From Flavobacterium sp. 1 (GTDB lineage: Bacteria > Bacteroidota > Bacteroidia > Flavobacteriales > Flavobacteriaceae): DNA of 64,000 nucleotides. A program made the position numbers and the translations under genes. Numbering within the stretch: position 1 is the stretch's first letter; the number at the start of each line of letters is the position of its first letter. Shown here one piece after another: positions 1-8,956 of this stretch. The stretch is from positions 5,287,670 to 5,351,669 of the forward strand of contig NZ_PGER01000001.1 in the NCBI RefSeq assembly GCF_002797935.1, written 5' to 3'. The notes beneath the pieces were generated by a model. That model was not told where the DNA came from, did no database searches, and worked only from the letters and a program-made list of their open reading frames with translations.

Positions 1-1
1 A

Positions 2-127
2 CTGACACTTTTATCGGAACCAATTTCTCGTACAGGGTTTTTCTTCTTTTTTGTGCTTGCATCAATTATAATGGTACAAAAAAAGAAGAATTTTTTTTTT
101 AAAAATAATTCATTGATAATAAATTAA
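2..127 (+). CDS. C-terminal tail of a membrane protein, possibly an O-antigen/capsule polymerase (Wzy-like), partial
   Basis: The frame starting at base 2 is open to a TAA at 125-127. It encodes about 41 residues: a short polar stretch (LSEPISRTG), a hydrophobic phenylalanine-rich segment, then a lysine-rich end. This looks like the last membrane helix and cytoplasmic tail of a polytopic protein. It stops 3 bases before the next glycosyltransferase, so it belongs to the same operon. Polysaccharide polymerases often occupy this position in such loci, but the fragment is too short to assign. The rest of the gene lies outside the window. Confidence 0.45.
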   Translation: MTLLSEPISRTGFFFFFVLASIIMVQKKKNFFFKNNSLIIN

Positions 128-130
128 TTC

Positions 131-883
131 ATGAATAGCAATTTGATAACTATCGTTATAGCTACTTACAATGCGGGTAAGTATCTAGAAATATGTTTAA
201 ACAGTATAATTCCCCAATTAAATAATGATATTGAATTAGTCATTATTGATGGAGCTTCAAAAGATGATACAATTGATGTCATAAAAAAACATCAAAAATA
301 TATTTCATATTGGATCAGTGAAAAGGATAAAGGTATTTATGATGCTTGGAATAAGGGAATTAAAGTTGCTACTGGTGATTGGATTATGTTTATTGGAGCT
401 GATGATGAACTTTTGCCTGATGCTATTAACAAATACATAAATCTGCTTGCAAATAATGATTTTTCATCGTTTGATTATATTTCGGCTCAAAATGAATATG
501 TAAATGAGGATGAAAAATTGATAAAATTGCTTGGTAATGGAGCAGATTGGAAACTAATGAGAAAAGGCAATTCGGCAGCTCACGTTGCTTCGCTACATCA
601 TAAAAAAAATTTATTTGAAAAAGTAGGTTTTTATAATTTGGATTTTAAAATATGTGCCGATTATGAAATATTACTTCGAAAAAAAGATAGCTTAAAAAGT
701 TACTTTTTACAGGAGAAAATTGCCAAAATGAAAGTAGGAGGGATGAGTTTTTCTGTGAAAGCAATCAAAGAATCTTATGAAATCAGAAAGCTCCATAAAA
801 CAATTATCCCACTTCTTAATAACCTATTATTTTTAAGAGATTATTTTGCGTACAAACTGTTTAAAATAAGAAAATTTGTATGA
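131..883 (+). CDS. Glycosyltransferase family 2 (GT-A fold), polysaccharide biosynthesis
   Basis: This 250-residue protein begins with the nucleotide-sugar binding strand LITIVIATYNAGKYLE of GT2 enzymes. It has ELVIIDGASKDDT at about residues 35-47 and a GADDE metal-binding motif at about 89-93. GT2 enzymes transfer a sugar from a nucleotide donor to a lipid-linked acceptor on the cytoplasmic face. The length fits a single GT-A domain with no membrane helices. The stop overlaps the next start in an ATGA arrangement, indicating translational coupling. The donor and acceptor sugars cannot be read from the sequence. Confidence 0.88.
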   Translation: MNSNLITIVIATYNAGKYLEICLNSIIPQLNNDIELVIIDGASKDDTIDVIKKHQKYISYWISEKDKGIYDAWNKGIKVATGDWIMFIGADDELLPDAINKYINLLANNDFSSFDYISAQNEYVNEDEKLIKLLGNGADWKLMRKGNSAAHVASLHHKKNLFEKVGFYNLDFKICADYEILLRKKDSLKSYFLQEKIAKMKVGGMSFSVKAIKESYEIRKLHKTIIPLLNNLLFLRDYFAYKLFKIRKFV

Positions 884-1566
884 TTGATTTAATGAATAAA
901 ATGGTTTCTAAACTAAAAGGAGAAGAGTTTAAAATAGACGAATCAGTGCCTTTGTCTTATTTACTCTATTTTTTTATAATTAAGTTTTATTCTTTATTAT
1001 ATGGTATTTACTCATTGAGGAAGTTTAAGATGGTTTTTGTACATCCATCTTCTACAATACATTGCAGTTCCAAAATAAAATTCGGAAAAAATTTTTCTAT
1101 AGGTAGAAATTGTTATGTAAATGCCTTATCAAAAGAAGGGTTGGTTTGTGGAGATAATGTTTCCATGGGGTTTCATACTCATATGGATTTAACAGGAAGT
1201 CTTAAAAATATTGCAAAAGGTATTAAAATTGGAAACAATGTTGGACTCGGATCTCACGGTCATTATGGAAGTGGAGTTGGGGGGTTGGAAATAGGTGATG
1301 ATACCATTATTGGAAATTATGTTAGTTTTCATCCCGAGAATCATAATCATTCAGATTTATCAATCCCGATAAGATTACAAGGAGTTTCTGGTAAGGGAAT
1401 AAAGGTTGGGAATAACTGCTGGATCGGTGCTAAAGCTACTTTTTTGGATGGAGCCGTAATTGGTGATGGATGCATTGTAGCTGCTGGAGCAATTGTAAAA
1501 GATGTTTTTCCTGAAAATGTTATTATAGCTGGTATTCCAGCAAAAATTATAAAGCATAGAAAATAA
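880..1566 (+). CDS. Left-handed beta-helix (hexapeptide repeat) acyltransferase
   Basis: The 228-residue product has an N-terminal hydrophobic stretch (about residues 24-45) followed by hexapeptide-type repeats. The C-terminal part has the characteristic pattern NNCWIGAKATFLDGAVIGDG and ends with IIAGIPAKIIK, typical of the WcaF/NodL/LacA acetyltransferase group. Such enzymes O- or N-acetylate sugars using acetyl-CoA. It overlaps the upstream glycosyltransferase by 4 bases and precedes another, so a role in decorating the locus polysaccharide is likely. The exact substrate is unknown. Confidence 0.85.
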   Translation: MIDLMNKMVSKLKGEEFKIDESVPLSYLLYFFIIKFYSLLYGIYSLRKFKMVFVHPSSTIHCSSKIKFGKNFSIGRNCYVNALSKEGLVCGDNVSMGFHTHMDLTGSLKNIAKGIKIGNNVGLGSHGHYGSGVGGLEIGDDTIIGNYVSFHPENHNHSDLSIPIRLQGVSGKGIKVGNNCWIGAKATFLDGAVIGDGCIVAAGAIVKDVFPENVIIAGIPAKIIKHRK

Positions 1567-1584
1567 AGAGTCAATAACAAATAA

Positions 1585-2472
1585 ATGCAAAATATACCTG
1601 TAATATCAATATGCATACCTGCGAATGGTAGGATAGAATATGTAAGAAATACATTAAATAGTATTTATAGTGAAAAGAATCTATTTGAGTGTGATCAGAA
1701 TGACTTTGAAGTAATTGTCTCGGATAATAATTCCAGTAAGTCTTTAGAGATTTTATTAAAAGAGTTCAGGTATTCAAATTTTAAATATTTTTACACCGAA
1801 TGTGAAGGGTTTATGAATTCCTATTTTGCATTGACTTATGGAAATGGATATTTTATTAAATTGCATAATAGTCAAGAAATTTTTAATCCTGGTGCTTTGT
1901 TAACATTAATCAGCAATGTTAAAAGTAATCTAACTAAGAAGCCTCTAATGTTTTTTACAGCTGGCCTACTCAAAAAAGGTACTATTTGTGAATATGACAA
2001 CTTTAATGAGTTTAATTATAACTTATCCTATTTATCCTCATGGAGTAATGGGATTTCTATATGGAAAGAAGACTTTGATCTTATAGACGCTTCTGCTTCA
2101 TTAAATACGCTCTTTCCTCATACAAGTATATTTTTTACTCAACATTATAAAAATGGATTTGTTATAAATGATCAGAATCTTTTTACGACACAATTTATTA
2201 AAAAAAGAGGGGGACATAATAAATTTCATGCTTTTACTATAGAGTATCCTTCCTTAATTGAAAATGCTTGTAATAAAGGTTATATAAAATTAGACACAAA
2301 AAATAAAATATTTAAAGATATTTTATATAACTATCTTCCACTACTTTTTTTTAATGTTAAAATTGCAAAACGAGAAACTTTTAGTTCTGAAGGTTTTCAA
2401 AATGATATAAAAGTTTATTTTCCAAAATGGAGCTATTGGCTGGTTTTAGTTTTTAGTTTTTTATTCCCATAA
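1585..2472 (+). CDS. Putative glycosyltransferase family 2-like protein
   Basis: The 295-residue product starts with a GT2-like strand (VISICIPANGRIEYVRNTL) and FEVIVSDNNSS at about residues 37-47, as in GT2 proteins. The usual DxD region is weak: around residue 90 it reads GYFIKLHNSQE instead of a clear acidic pair. It may therefore be a divergent enzyme. A hydrophobic end (YWLVLVFSFLFP) suggests membrane association. It lies 18 bases after the acyltransferase in the same operon. Family assignment is fairly safe but activity is not. Confidence 0.72.
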   Translation: MQNIPVISICIPANGRIEYVRNTLNSIYSEKNLFECDQNDFEVIVSDNNSSKSLEILLKEFRYSNFKYFYTECEGFMNSYFALTYGNGYFIKLHNSQEIFNPGALLTLISNVKSNLTKKPLMFFTAGLLKKGTICEYDNFNEFNYNLSYLSSWSNGISIWKEDFDLIDASASLNTLFPHTSIFFTQHYKNGFVINDQNLFTTQFIKKRGGHNKFHAFTIEYPSLIENACNKGYIKLDTKNKIFKDILYNYLPLLFFNVKIAKRETFSSEGFQNDIKVYFPKWSYWLVLVFSFLFP

Positions 2473-2529
2473 AAATTATTTGGAGGAAAATAAAAATTAA
2501 ATACTTGTTGAAATCTAAATTTTAAAATT

Positions 2530-3630
2530 ATGAAAATAGCAATAATGGGGACAAGAGGAATTCCTAATCATTATGGTGGTTTCGAACAATGTGCGGAGTA
2601 CCTTGCTTTAGGATTTGTGAAAAGAGGATTTGAAGTTGTCGTTTACAATTCACATAATCATCCATATAAGGGAAAAGTATGGAAAAGAGTTCAGATAGTT
2701 CATTGCTATGATCCAGAGTATAAACTGGGCACTGCTGGTCAGTTTATTTATGATTTAAATTGTATTTTGGATGTGAGAAGACAAAATTGTGACATTATAT
2801 TACAATTGGGTTATACCAGTAGTTCAATTTGGGGATGGTTAATGCCAAAAAAAGCTATAATTACAACTAATATGGACGGTTTAGAGTGGAAGAGAACTAA
2901 ATACTCTGAAAAAGTAAAAAAGTTTCTACGTTATGCAGAGTCATTAGGAGTTAAATACAGTGATCATCTTATTTCGGATTCTATTGGGATTCAAAATTAT
3001 TTAAAAGAAACCTACAACGCAGTATCTGTTTATATTGCTTATGGGGCTACACTTTTTGAAAATAATGACGTCAGTGTTCTTAAAAATTATAAGTTGCAAC
3101 CTAATGAATATGATATGCTTATTGCAAGATTAGAACCTGAGAATAGTATAGAAATTATTTTAGAGGGTGTAGCAAAAGCAAATCTTTCACGTCCTTTTTT
3201 AGTAATTGGGAATCATGAAACTACATATGGAAATTATTTAAAAAATAAGTTTTCTTTGTCTCCCCAAATTCAATTTATTGGAGGTATTTACAATATTGAT
3301 ATTTTGAATAACTTACGTTATTATTCTAATATTTATTTTCATGGACATACAGTTGGAGGTACAAATCCATCATTATTAGAAGCGATGGCTTCAAACAGTT
3401 TAATTTGTGCAAATAATAATGATTTTAACCGATATATTTTGGGTAATGATGCGATTTATTTTAATGACGCAAATGATATAACCAATCATTTACTGAATAT
3501 AAAGTATAGTGATGGTAGTTGTCAATCAATGTTAATTGAGAATACAAAAAAAATCAAAAATGTTTATGATTGGGAACTTATTATAAATCAATATGCAGAA
3601 CATTTTGCAGATATTTTCAAAAAGGAATAA
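2530..3630 (+). CDS. Glycosyltransferase with DUF1972 N-terminal domain (GT4/rhamnosyltransferase-like)
   Basis: The 366-residue protein opens with MKIAIMGTRGIPNHYGGFEQ, the hallmark of DUF1972 glycosyltransferases (WchF/CpsE-like enzymes that often add rhamnose). The second half resembles a GT-B nucleotide-sugar binding domain, with FHGHTVGGTNPSLLEAMAS at about residues 273-291. This includes the glutamate of the usual EX7E region. Members add the second sugar to the lipid-linked primer sugar made by the initiating transferase, and that initiating enzyme is encoded immediately downstream. A rhamnosyltransferase role is inferred from family and context only. Confidence 0.85.
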   Translation: MKIAIMGTRGIPNHYGGFEQCAEYLALGFVKRGFEVVVYNSHNHPYKGKVWKRVQIVHCYDPEYKLGTAGQFIYDLNCILDVRRQNCDIILQLGYTSSSIWGWLMPKKAIITTNMDGLEWKRTKYSEKVKKFLRYAESLGVKYSDHLISDSIGIQNYLKETYNAVSVYIAYGATLFENNDVSVLKNYKLQPNEYDMLIARLEPENSIEIILEGVAKANLSRPFLVIGNHETTYGNYLKNKFSLSPQIQFIGGIYNIDILNNLRYYSNIYFHGHTVGGTNPSLLEAMASNSLICANNNDFNRYILGNDAIYFNDANDITNHLLNIKYSDGSCQSMLIENTKKIKNVYDWELIINQYAEHFADIFKKE

Positions 3631-3649
3631 TAATATTTAATTTTTTTAT

Positions 3650-5068
3650 ATGTCAATTTTACAGAAATTAAATAACCATAATTTTTCTCGTTATTTCAAA
3701 CTCTTATTTGTTTTTTGGGATATCATTCTGTTAAACAGTGCTATTGTTCTTTCTGCTTTGTGCAGGTTCGGTAACATAGAACATCTTTTTTTAAGAGAAG
3801 TACAAACAATTTCCTTGTTAGGGAATATTCTATGGATTGGATTATTGCTGCATCGTGATTCCTATAGGATTGTAAGGGTTGAGTCAATAGAGTCTATTTT
3901 AAAAAGGACTACAAAGAAAATAGTATTTCATGCGGCTTTGATTGCTGTTTTCGTCGGTTTCTTAAGATATCCCAATATTTCAAGTCTGAGATTGTCTTAT
4001 TTTTATATTTTTTTCTTTTGCCTTCTGATGATTTCAAGATATTTAAGCATGAGGCTTTTAGGATATATAAGAGCTAAGGGTTATAATTTTAGAAACTTTG
4101 TTATTGTAGGAGCGAATGATACAGGAGAAAGGATTCGTAAAGTGCTGGCAAGAGACTTGACGTATGGCTATCGGTTTTTAGGTTTTTTTGATGAAAAGGT
4201 CGATCCTTTTGCCTTTATATCTTCTCCTATTTTAGGAGATTTTGACTATATTGAAGAGTTTCTTTTTAAGAAGCAAGTTGATGAGATGTATGTTGCATTA
4301 CATATTGATAATATTGCAGTTATTAATAAATTAATTCAAATTTGTGAGCATCATATGGTGCGGATTAAATTTATACCTGATTTTCAGTTGTATACCAAGT
4401 CAAGTAAAGTCGAAATCTCTTTTTATGAGAATACTCCAGTACTAATGTTTCGCAGTGAACCGTTAGAGTTTACTGTAAATCGTCTAATGAAAAAAACCTT
4501 TGATATTTTCTTTTCTTTAGGGGTTATTTTATTGATATTTCCTTGGCTTTTTCCTCTTTTGATGCTGATTATAAAGATAGAATCACCTGGTCCAGTTTTC
4601 TTTACACAAGAACGCACAGGAAGAGATAACAGATCTTTTAAATGTTTAAAATTCAGAAGCATGAGGGTTAATAATTCTTCTAATGATTTGCAGGCAAAAA
4701 AAGGAGACAGCCGCTTGACAAAATCTGGCGCCTTTATTCGTAAAACTAGTATTGATGAACTCCCACAGTTTTTTAATGTGCTTTGGGGAGATATGTCTGT
4801 GGTGGGGCCAAGACCACACATGGTTAATCATACAATACAATATACAGGATTAATTAATCATTATTTGGTTCGACAATATGCTAAACCAGGAATTACGGGT
4901 TGGGCACAAATAAATGGGTACCGTGGAGAGACAAAAGAACTAATAGATATGGAAAATCGTGTAGATTTTGATATTTGGTATATTGAGAATTGGAGTTTGT
5001 TGCTTGACGTAAAAATCATCATAAAAACTGTTGTAAATATATTTAAAGGAGAAGAAAATGCATATTAA
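3650..5068 (+). CDS. Undecaprenyl-phosphate sugar phosphotransferase (polyprenyl glycosylphosphotransferase, WcaJ/CpsE type)
   Basis: The 472-residue protein has several N-terminal hydrophobic segments (about residues 15-135), a Rossmann-like patch FVIVGANDTGERI near 150-162, then a bacterial sugar transferase domain. That domain starts with the membrane anchor after NRLMKKTFDIFF and includes FKCLKFRSM, IDELPQFFNVLWGDMSVVGP and GITGWAQINGYRG. The family transfers a sugar-1-phosphate (commonly glucose or galactose) to undecaprenyl phosphate, initiating repeat-unit assembly at the inner membrane. Its length is typical. The gene follows the DUF1972 transferase by 19 bases, consistent with one operon. 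Confidence 0.93.
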   Translation: MSILQKLNNHNFSRYFKLLFVFWDIILLNSAIVLSALCRFGNIEHLFLREVQTISLLGNILWIGLLLHRDSYRIVRVESIESILKRTTKKIVFHAALIAVFVGFLRYPNISSLRLSYFYIFFFCLLMISRYLSMRLLGYIRAKGYNFRNFVIVGANDTGERIRKVLARDLTYGYRFLGFFDEKVDPFAFISSPILGDFDYIEEFLFKKQVDEMYVALHIDNIAVINKLIQICEHHMVRIKFIPDFQLYTKSSKVEISFYENTPVLMFRSEPLEFTVNRLMKKTFDIFFSLGVILLIFPWLFPLLMLIIKIESPGPVFFTQERTGRDNRSFKCLKFRSMRVNNSSNDLQAKKGDSRLTKSGAFIRKTSIDELPQFFNVLWGDMSVVGPRPHMVNHTIQYTGLINHYLVRQYAKPGITGWAQINGYRGETKELIDMENRVDFDIWYIENWSLLLDVKIIIKTVVNIFKGEENAY

Positions 5069-5125
5069 TTTTTTAAATGATTTAAAAGAAAACACTTTCG
5101 TTTATATTATCTGTCAAATCCTAGA

Positions 5126-5159
5126 TTGAGGATGAATAAATTTTAAATCCCTATATTTG
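5126..5159 (+). promoter_or_regulatory. Bacteroidota-type promoter upstream of the export genes
   Basis: TATATTTG at 5152-5159 matches the TAnnTTTG -7 element of Bacteroidota. A TTG at 5126-5128 lies 23 bases upstream, at the outer limit for the -33 element. The TTG at the end of the -7 element is also a possible start codon for the next frame. Its role as promoter sequence argues that translation starts at the ATG at 5181 instead. Confidence 0.55.
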
Positions 5160-5180
5160 TCAACTAAAATTGTAAGTCGA

Positions 5181-5987
5181 ATGAAATTGATATTTTCTTT
5201 TTTTATAAAGATAACTGGTTTTTTATCATTGTTATTTTTGTTTTATGCTTGTGCTTCAAAACGAGATGTTGTTTATTATCAAAATATTGATGGAATACAA
5301 TCTCAAAAAAATGCCAATAGTTACGAAATCAAAATTCAGCCCGATGATTTGTTGTCTATTATTGTTTCTGCTGAAGATCCAGAAATTGCTATCCCATTTA
5401 ATTTGCGTACAGTAAGTGTATCTAATCAAAGTAAGCAAAATACAGTAAGTGCTCGTGGTGAGGAAACTATGCAATTGTATATGGTGGATTCCAATGGCAA
5501 TATCGATTTTCCCGTTTTGGGAAGATTAAAGGTGGGTGGTTTAACTCGAACAGAGATATTAGATATGTTTCATAATAAGATAGGGGTTTATATTAAAAAT
5601 CCGATTATTAATATTAGAATCACAAATTTTAAAATTTCTGTACATGGTGAAGTTAATTCACCAGGAACCTATGGAGTAGCTTCTGAAAGGATTACTCTTA
5701 TTGAAGCTTTAGCTATGGCCAAAGATCTGACAATTTACGGTAAAAGAAATAATATATTAATAATAAGGGAAGTTGATGGAGTTAAAACCTATAACAGAGT
5801 CGATATCACAAAGGCAGATTTTATCAACTCCCCTTTTTATTACTTAGCACAAAATGATGTTCTGTATGTAGAACCCAATAAAAATAAGATAAACGGAGCT
5901 GCTGTTGGTCCTAATACAGGAGTGCTTATTTCTATTACCTCTTTAATAATTACAATAATTACATTAATTGTCACTTCTACAAACTAA
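5181..5987 (+). CDS. wza: Polysaccharide export outer-membrane lipoprotein (Wza family)
   Basis: Starting at the ATG at 5181 the product is 268 residues, with a lipoprotein signal (hydrophobic run ending LFLFYAC) of signal-peptidase II type. A polysaccharide export domain follows (YEIKIQPDDLLSIIV at about 43-57), then an SLBB-like segment with VHGEVNSPGTYGV. The end is hydrophobic (LISITSLIITIITLIV). Wza-family proteins form the outer-membrane channel for capsule/EPS export. An upstream in-frame TTG at 5157 is rejected because it sits in the promoter -7 element. The kinase gene follows after 8 bases. Confidence 0.9.
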   Translation: MKLIFSFFIKITGFLSLLFLFYACASKRDVVYYQNIDGIQSQKNANSYEIKIQPDDLLSIIVSAEDPEIAIPFNLRTVSVSNQSKQNTVSARGEETMQLYMVDSNGNIDFPVLGRLKVGGLTRTEILDMFHNKIGVYIKNPIINIRITNFKISVHGEVNSPGTYGVASERITLIEALAMAKDLTIYGKRNNILIIREVDGVKTYNRVDITKADFINSPFYYLAQNDVLYVEPNKNKINGAAVGPNTGVLISITSLIITIITLIVTSTN

Positions 5988-5995
5988 AATTTTAA

Positions 5996-8377
5996 ATGGA
6001 AAATAATAATTATAGCTTTAATGACGACTTAGAGAATGATTTTGATTTGAAAGCATTTTTTGACAAGTATTTGATTCACTGGAAATGGTTTGGGTTAGGA
6101 GTCGGCGTTAGTTTAATTTTTGCCTTTTTGTATTTAAGATATACAATACCGTTGTATCAGGCTTCGACAACAATTTTAGTAAAAGATGAAAAAAAAGGGG
6201 GCATGCTTTCAGAGCTTTCTGCTTTTGCCGATATAGGAGGAATAGCTGGAGGAATGAAAAGCAATGTCGATAATGAAATAGAAATTTTAAAATCAAGAAC
6301 ATTAATAGAAAATACTGTAAAAAAATTAAATCTTACTGTAAGCATAGTTTTTAAGGGAAAGATAACAGATAATGAGCTCTACAAAGAAGCTCCTATTGAA
6401 GTAATACTAGTCAATCCTGAGAATCACTTTTACAAAAGTAAAATGAATTTAAATTATAAGGAATTAACTTCAGATACTTTTGAGTTAAAAAAGGAACCGC
6501 TTGATGAAAATTCAAAAATATACTCGACTACTAATAGGTTTCATTATGGCGAACTAATAACTACTAGAAATGGGCAAATGATTATTAATAAAACAAAATC
6601 AATATCAAAAAATATAAAAGAAAGCGATAGGGATATTATTATAGTAATTAGTCCGCTTGAAGATATAGCTGATAGTTTTAGAAATCGGCTAACAGTGAAT
6701 CCTATAAGTAAGACTAGTAGTGTTGTAGAAATATTTATAAAAGATCCAGTAGTGGAAAAAGCAGAGGATTTTCTTGATAATTTGATAGCAATTTACAATA
6801 GTAATGCTGCGACTGATAAGAATTTTATAGCTGAAAACACTTCTGAATTTATAAATAATAGACTAGAAATTATAACACAGGAACTGGATGGTGTTGAAAA
6901 AAATGTCGAAAGCTTTAAAACTTCAAATAAAGTAACAGATATTGAATCAGAAGCTAAGCTTTATGTTGAAGGATCAGAAGAGTATGTTCAAAAGGGAGCA
7001 GAAACTGAAATTCAATTGAATGTGGTTTCTTCAATGTTGGGTTTTATTAATAAAAGCACTAGTTCTGATTTGCTTCCTGCTAATCTTATTAGTGGTCAGG
7101 GAGATGCAAGTGGCTTAATTGATTCCTATAATACACTAGTATTGGATCGTAACAGGATTCTGAAATCAGCTACTCCAGAGAATCCTTCTGTAATCAAATT
7201 AGATCAGCAGATAGCTTCGCTAAAAGCAAATGTAAAGGCTAGTCTGTTAAGAATACAATCCAATTTAACTATTCAAAAGAATGATTTAAAACAAAGTGAG
7301 GGTATTTTGAATGCCAAAATTGGAAAGATTCCTGTTAAGGAACGCCAGTTTAAAGTAATTGCGAGACAGCAAAAAGTTAAAGAAGAATTGTATTTGTACT
7401 TGTTGCAAAAAAGAGAAGAAACAGCTATTTCGTTAGCGGCAACAGAACCAAATGCACGCGTGATTGATGCAGGTAAAGCCTTGAAAACACCAGTTTCTCC
7501 TAAGAAGAACATTATTTATTTAGTTGCTTTATTGTTAGGATTATTAATTCCTTTTGGAATTATTTATGTAATTGATTTATTAGATACCAAAATAAAAAGC
7601 AGGTTAGATTTGGAAGGAAAGACCATGATTCCTTTTGTAGGGGATGTTCCTAGTTCTGATTCGCCTTCAGAGATTATAAAATCTGAAAGCCGAACCAGTT
7701 CTGCAGAAGCATTGAGAATTATCAGAACTAATCTGGAATTTATATTAAGCAAAGCAGATGAAAATAGTGCTAAAACTATATTTTTGACTTCTACTTTTCC
7801 TAAGGAAGGGAAGACCTTTGTGTCAGCTAATCTAGCGGGAACTTTTGCTTTATCTGGCAAAAAAGTATTATTGATTGGAATGGATATCAGAAATCCAAGA
7901 TTGGATGAATATTTTGCTTTGCCAGAAAGAGGCTTTACTAATTATTTGTCATCGAAAGATTTAAAATTGGAAGATCTAATTGTAAAGCAAGATGGTTTTG
8001 ATAATTTTTACATTCTTCCTGCTGGGGTAATTCCTCCAAATCCAGCAGAATTATTAATGAGTAATAAGGTAGATGATCTTTTTAAAACTCTCAGAGCACA
8101 ATATGATTATATTATTGTTGATACTGCTCCTGTAAGTTTAGTAACTGATACTCTGCTGGTAGCTAAACATGCTGATTGTTTTATTTATGTTGCTCGTGCG
8201 AACTTTTTGGAAAAACGCATGCTGAATATTCCTAATGAATTGTATAAAGCAAATAAGCTGCCAAATATGTGCTTATTACTAAACGATACTGACTCGACAA
8301 AAGGATATGGATATGGATATGGATATGGGGTTAATATTAAAAAAGCCTCATGGTATGATAAAATATGGAGAAAGTAA
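5996..8377 (+). CDS. wzc: Wzc-type polysaccharide co-polymerase / BY-kinase
   Basis: The 793-residue protein has a Wzz domain with a first membrane helix near residues 34-54 and a long periplasmic coiled region. The second helix is near 504-528 (NIIYLVALLLGLLIPFG). The C-terminal BY-kinase domain carries Walker A STFPKEGKT, Walker A' LLIGMDIRNP and Walker B YDYIIVDTAP. The tyrosine-rich tail GYGYGYGYG is the expected autophosphorylation cluster. These kinases control chain length and export together with Wza. The gene closes the polysaccharide operon and is followed by a terminator. Confidence 0.95.
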   Translation: MENNNYSFNDDLENDFDLKAFFDKYLIHWKWFGLGVGVSLIFAFLYLRYTIPLYQASTTILVKDEKKGGMLSELSAFADIGGIAGGMKSNVDNEIEILKSRTLIENTVKKLNLTVSIVFKGKITDNELYKEAPIEVILVNPENHFYKSKMNLNYKELTSDTFELKKEPLDENSKIYSTTNRFHYGELITTRNGQMIINKTKSISKNIKESDRDIIIVISPLEDIADSFRNRLTVNPISKTSSVVEIFIKDPVVEKAEDFLDNLIAIYNSNAATDKNFIAENTSEFINNRLEIITQELDGVEKNVESFKTSNKVTDIESEAKLYVEGSEEYVQKGAETEIQLNVVSSMLGFINKSTSSDLLPANLISGQGDASGLIDSYNTLVLDRNRILKSATPENPSVIKLDQQIASLKANVKASLLRIQSNLTIQKNDLKQSEGILNAKIGKIPVKERQFKVIARQQKVKEELYLYLLQKREETAISLAATEPNARVIDAGKALKTPVSPKKNIIYLVALLLGLLIPFGIIYVIDLLDTKIKSRLDLEGKTMIPFVGDVPSSDSPSEIIKSESRTSSAEALRIIRTNLEFILSKADENSAKTIFLTSTFPKEGKTFVSANLAGTFALSGKKVLLIGMDIRNPRLDEYFALPERGFTNYLSSKDLKLEDLIVKQDGFDNFYILPAGVIPPNPAELLMSNKVDDLFKTLRAQYDYIIVDTAPVSLVTDTLLVAKHADCFIYVARANFLEKRMLNIPNELYKANKLPNMCLLLNDTDSTKGYGYGYGYGVNIKKASWYDKIWRK
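8303..8326 (+). repeat. Four tandem GGATAT hexamers encoding the Gly-Tyr tail of Wzc
   Basis: Four exact copies of GGATAT lie in frame and encode alternating Gly-Tyr. Slippage would change the number of phosphorylatable tyrosines without breaking the frame. Confidence 0.9.
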
Positions 8378-8489
8378 TTTATAGTAAAGTTGTTTTGAAC
8401 TTAAAAAGTAGTAACAACGTTTTTTTGTCGGGCTAGTTATTAAGTAAGACCTTTTTAAGACCTTTAAAAATCTGTATATAAATGGAAGC

Positions 8490-8527
8490 AAACCCTTAAG
8501 CAATTAATGTTTAAGGGTTTGTTTTTT
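8490..8527 (+). terminator. Rho-independent terminator of the polysaccharide operon
   Basis: A perfect 10-bp stem (AAACCCTTAA at 8490-8499, TTAAGGGTTT at 8511-8520) with an 11-base loop is followed by GTTTTTTG. It lies 113 bases after the kinase stop. A closely related hairpin occurs at 56835. Confidence 0.85.
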
Positions 8528-8561
8528 GTAATATATATCAACAAAAATAAATGGATTTTTT

Positions 8562-8667
8562 TATACCATTTAGAAATTTAAAATAGTTTTTTTGTTTAAC
8601 CTCACCCCAACCCTCTCCAAAGGAGAGAGATAGAATTGGATTATATTTTATATTTCTAAATGGTATA
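8562..8667. repeat. Palindromic intergenic repeat (REP/MITE-like)
   Basis: Arms at 8562-8585 and 8644-8667 are inverted copies of about 24 bp with one mismatch; the outer 16 bp, beginning TATACCATTT, are exact. The centre contains CCTCACCCCAACCCTCTCC followed by AAAGGAGAG, itself a smaller hairpin. No ORF lies inside. It could also act as a bidirectional terminator between the convergent operons. Confidence 0.6.
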
Positions 8668-8690
8668 TTTTAAAATTAAAGGTAATGTGG

Positions 8691-8849
8691 TCAAAATGGT
8701 TGATGAATTTTCATTTTAGATTGATTATATTTCACAATCAAATCGAAGAGGAAGGTGGCTCTGCTTTTTTCCAGTATATTGGGAATGAATCCATATTGTT
8801 TCATGAACTTTATAACTGGCGAATAATTGTCATAAAAATTTCTTGAAGA
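8691..8849 (-). pseudogene. Truncated remnant of an unidentified gene
   Basis: On the minus strand an open stretch of about 50 codons ends at a TGA (8693-8691) and reads like real protein (SPVIKFMKQYGFIPNILEKS). It has no plausible start, and a stop codon lies just upstream. I do not recognise the family. It may be the tail of a lost gene. Confidence 0.3.
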
Positions 8850-8956
8850 AAACTATTGCCGTTAAGATAATTTCGCTATCACTAACTTTTCTTCTTACAC
8901 ACAAACCCTCATACTTTTTTTACTACTTAAACATTTACAGGATACTACCTTTAAAA

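Larger units (their letters stand above)
8378..8956. other. Intergenic region between convergent operons
   Basis: This gap of about 580 bases holds the kinase terminator, the palindromic repeat and the gene remnant listed separately. From about 8850 to 8956 the DNA is AT-rich and I see no gene. Confidence 0.6.

Noticed and set aside
1347-1616. Minus-strand frames opposite the acyltransferase and other genes
   Set aside because: They are shadows of longer, well-supported genes on the other strand and have no protein-like motifs.
8303-8326. CRISPR-like short repeat
   Set aside because: Direct hexamers without spacers, inside a coding frame with a known function. No array with repeats and unique spacers was seen anywhere in the window.
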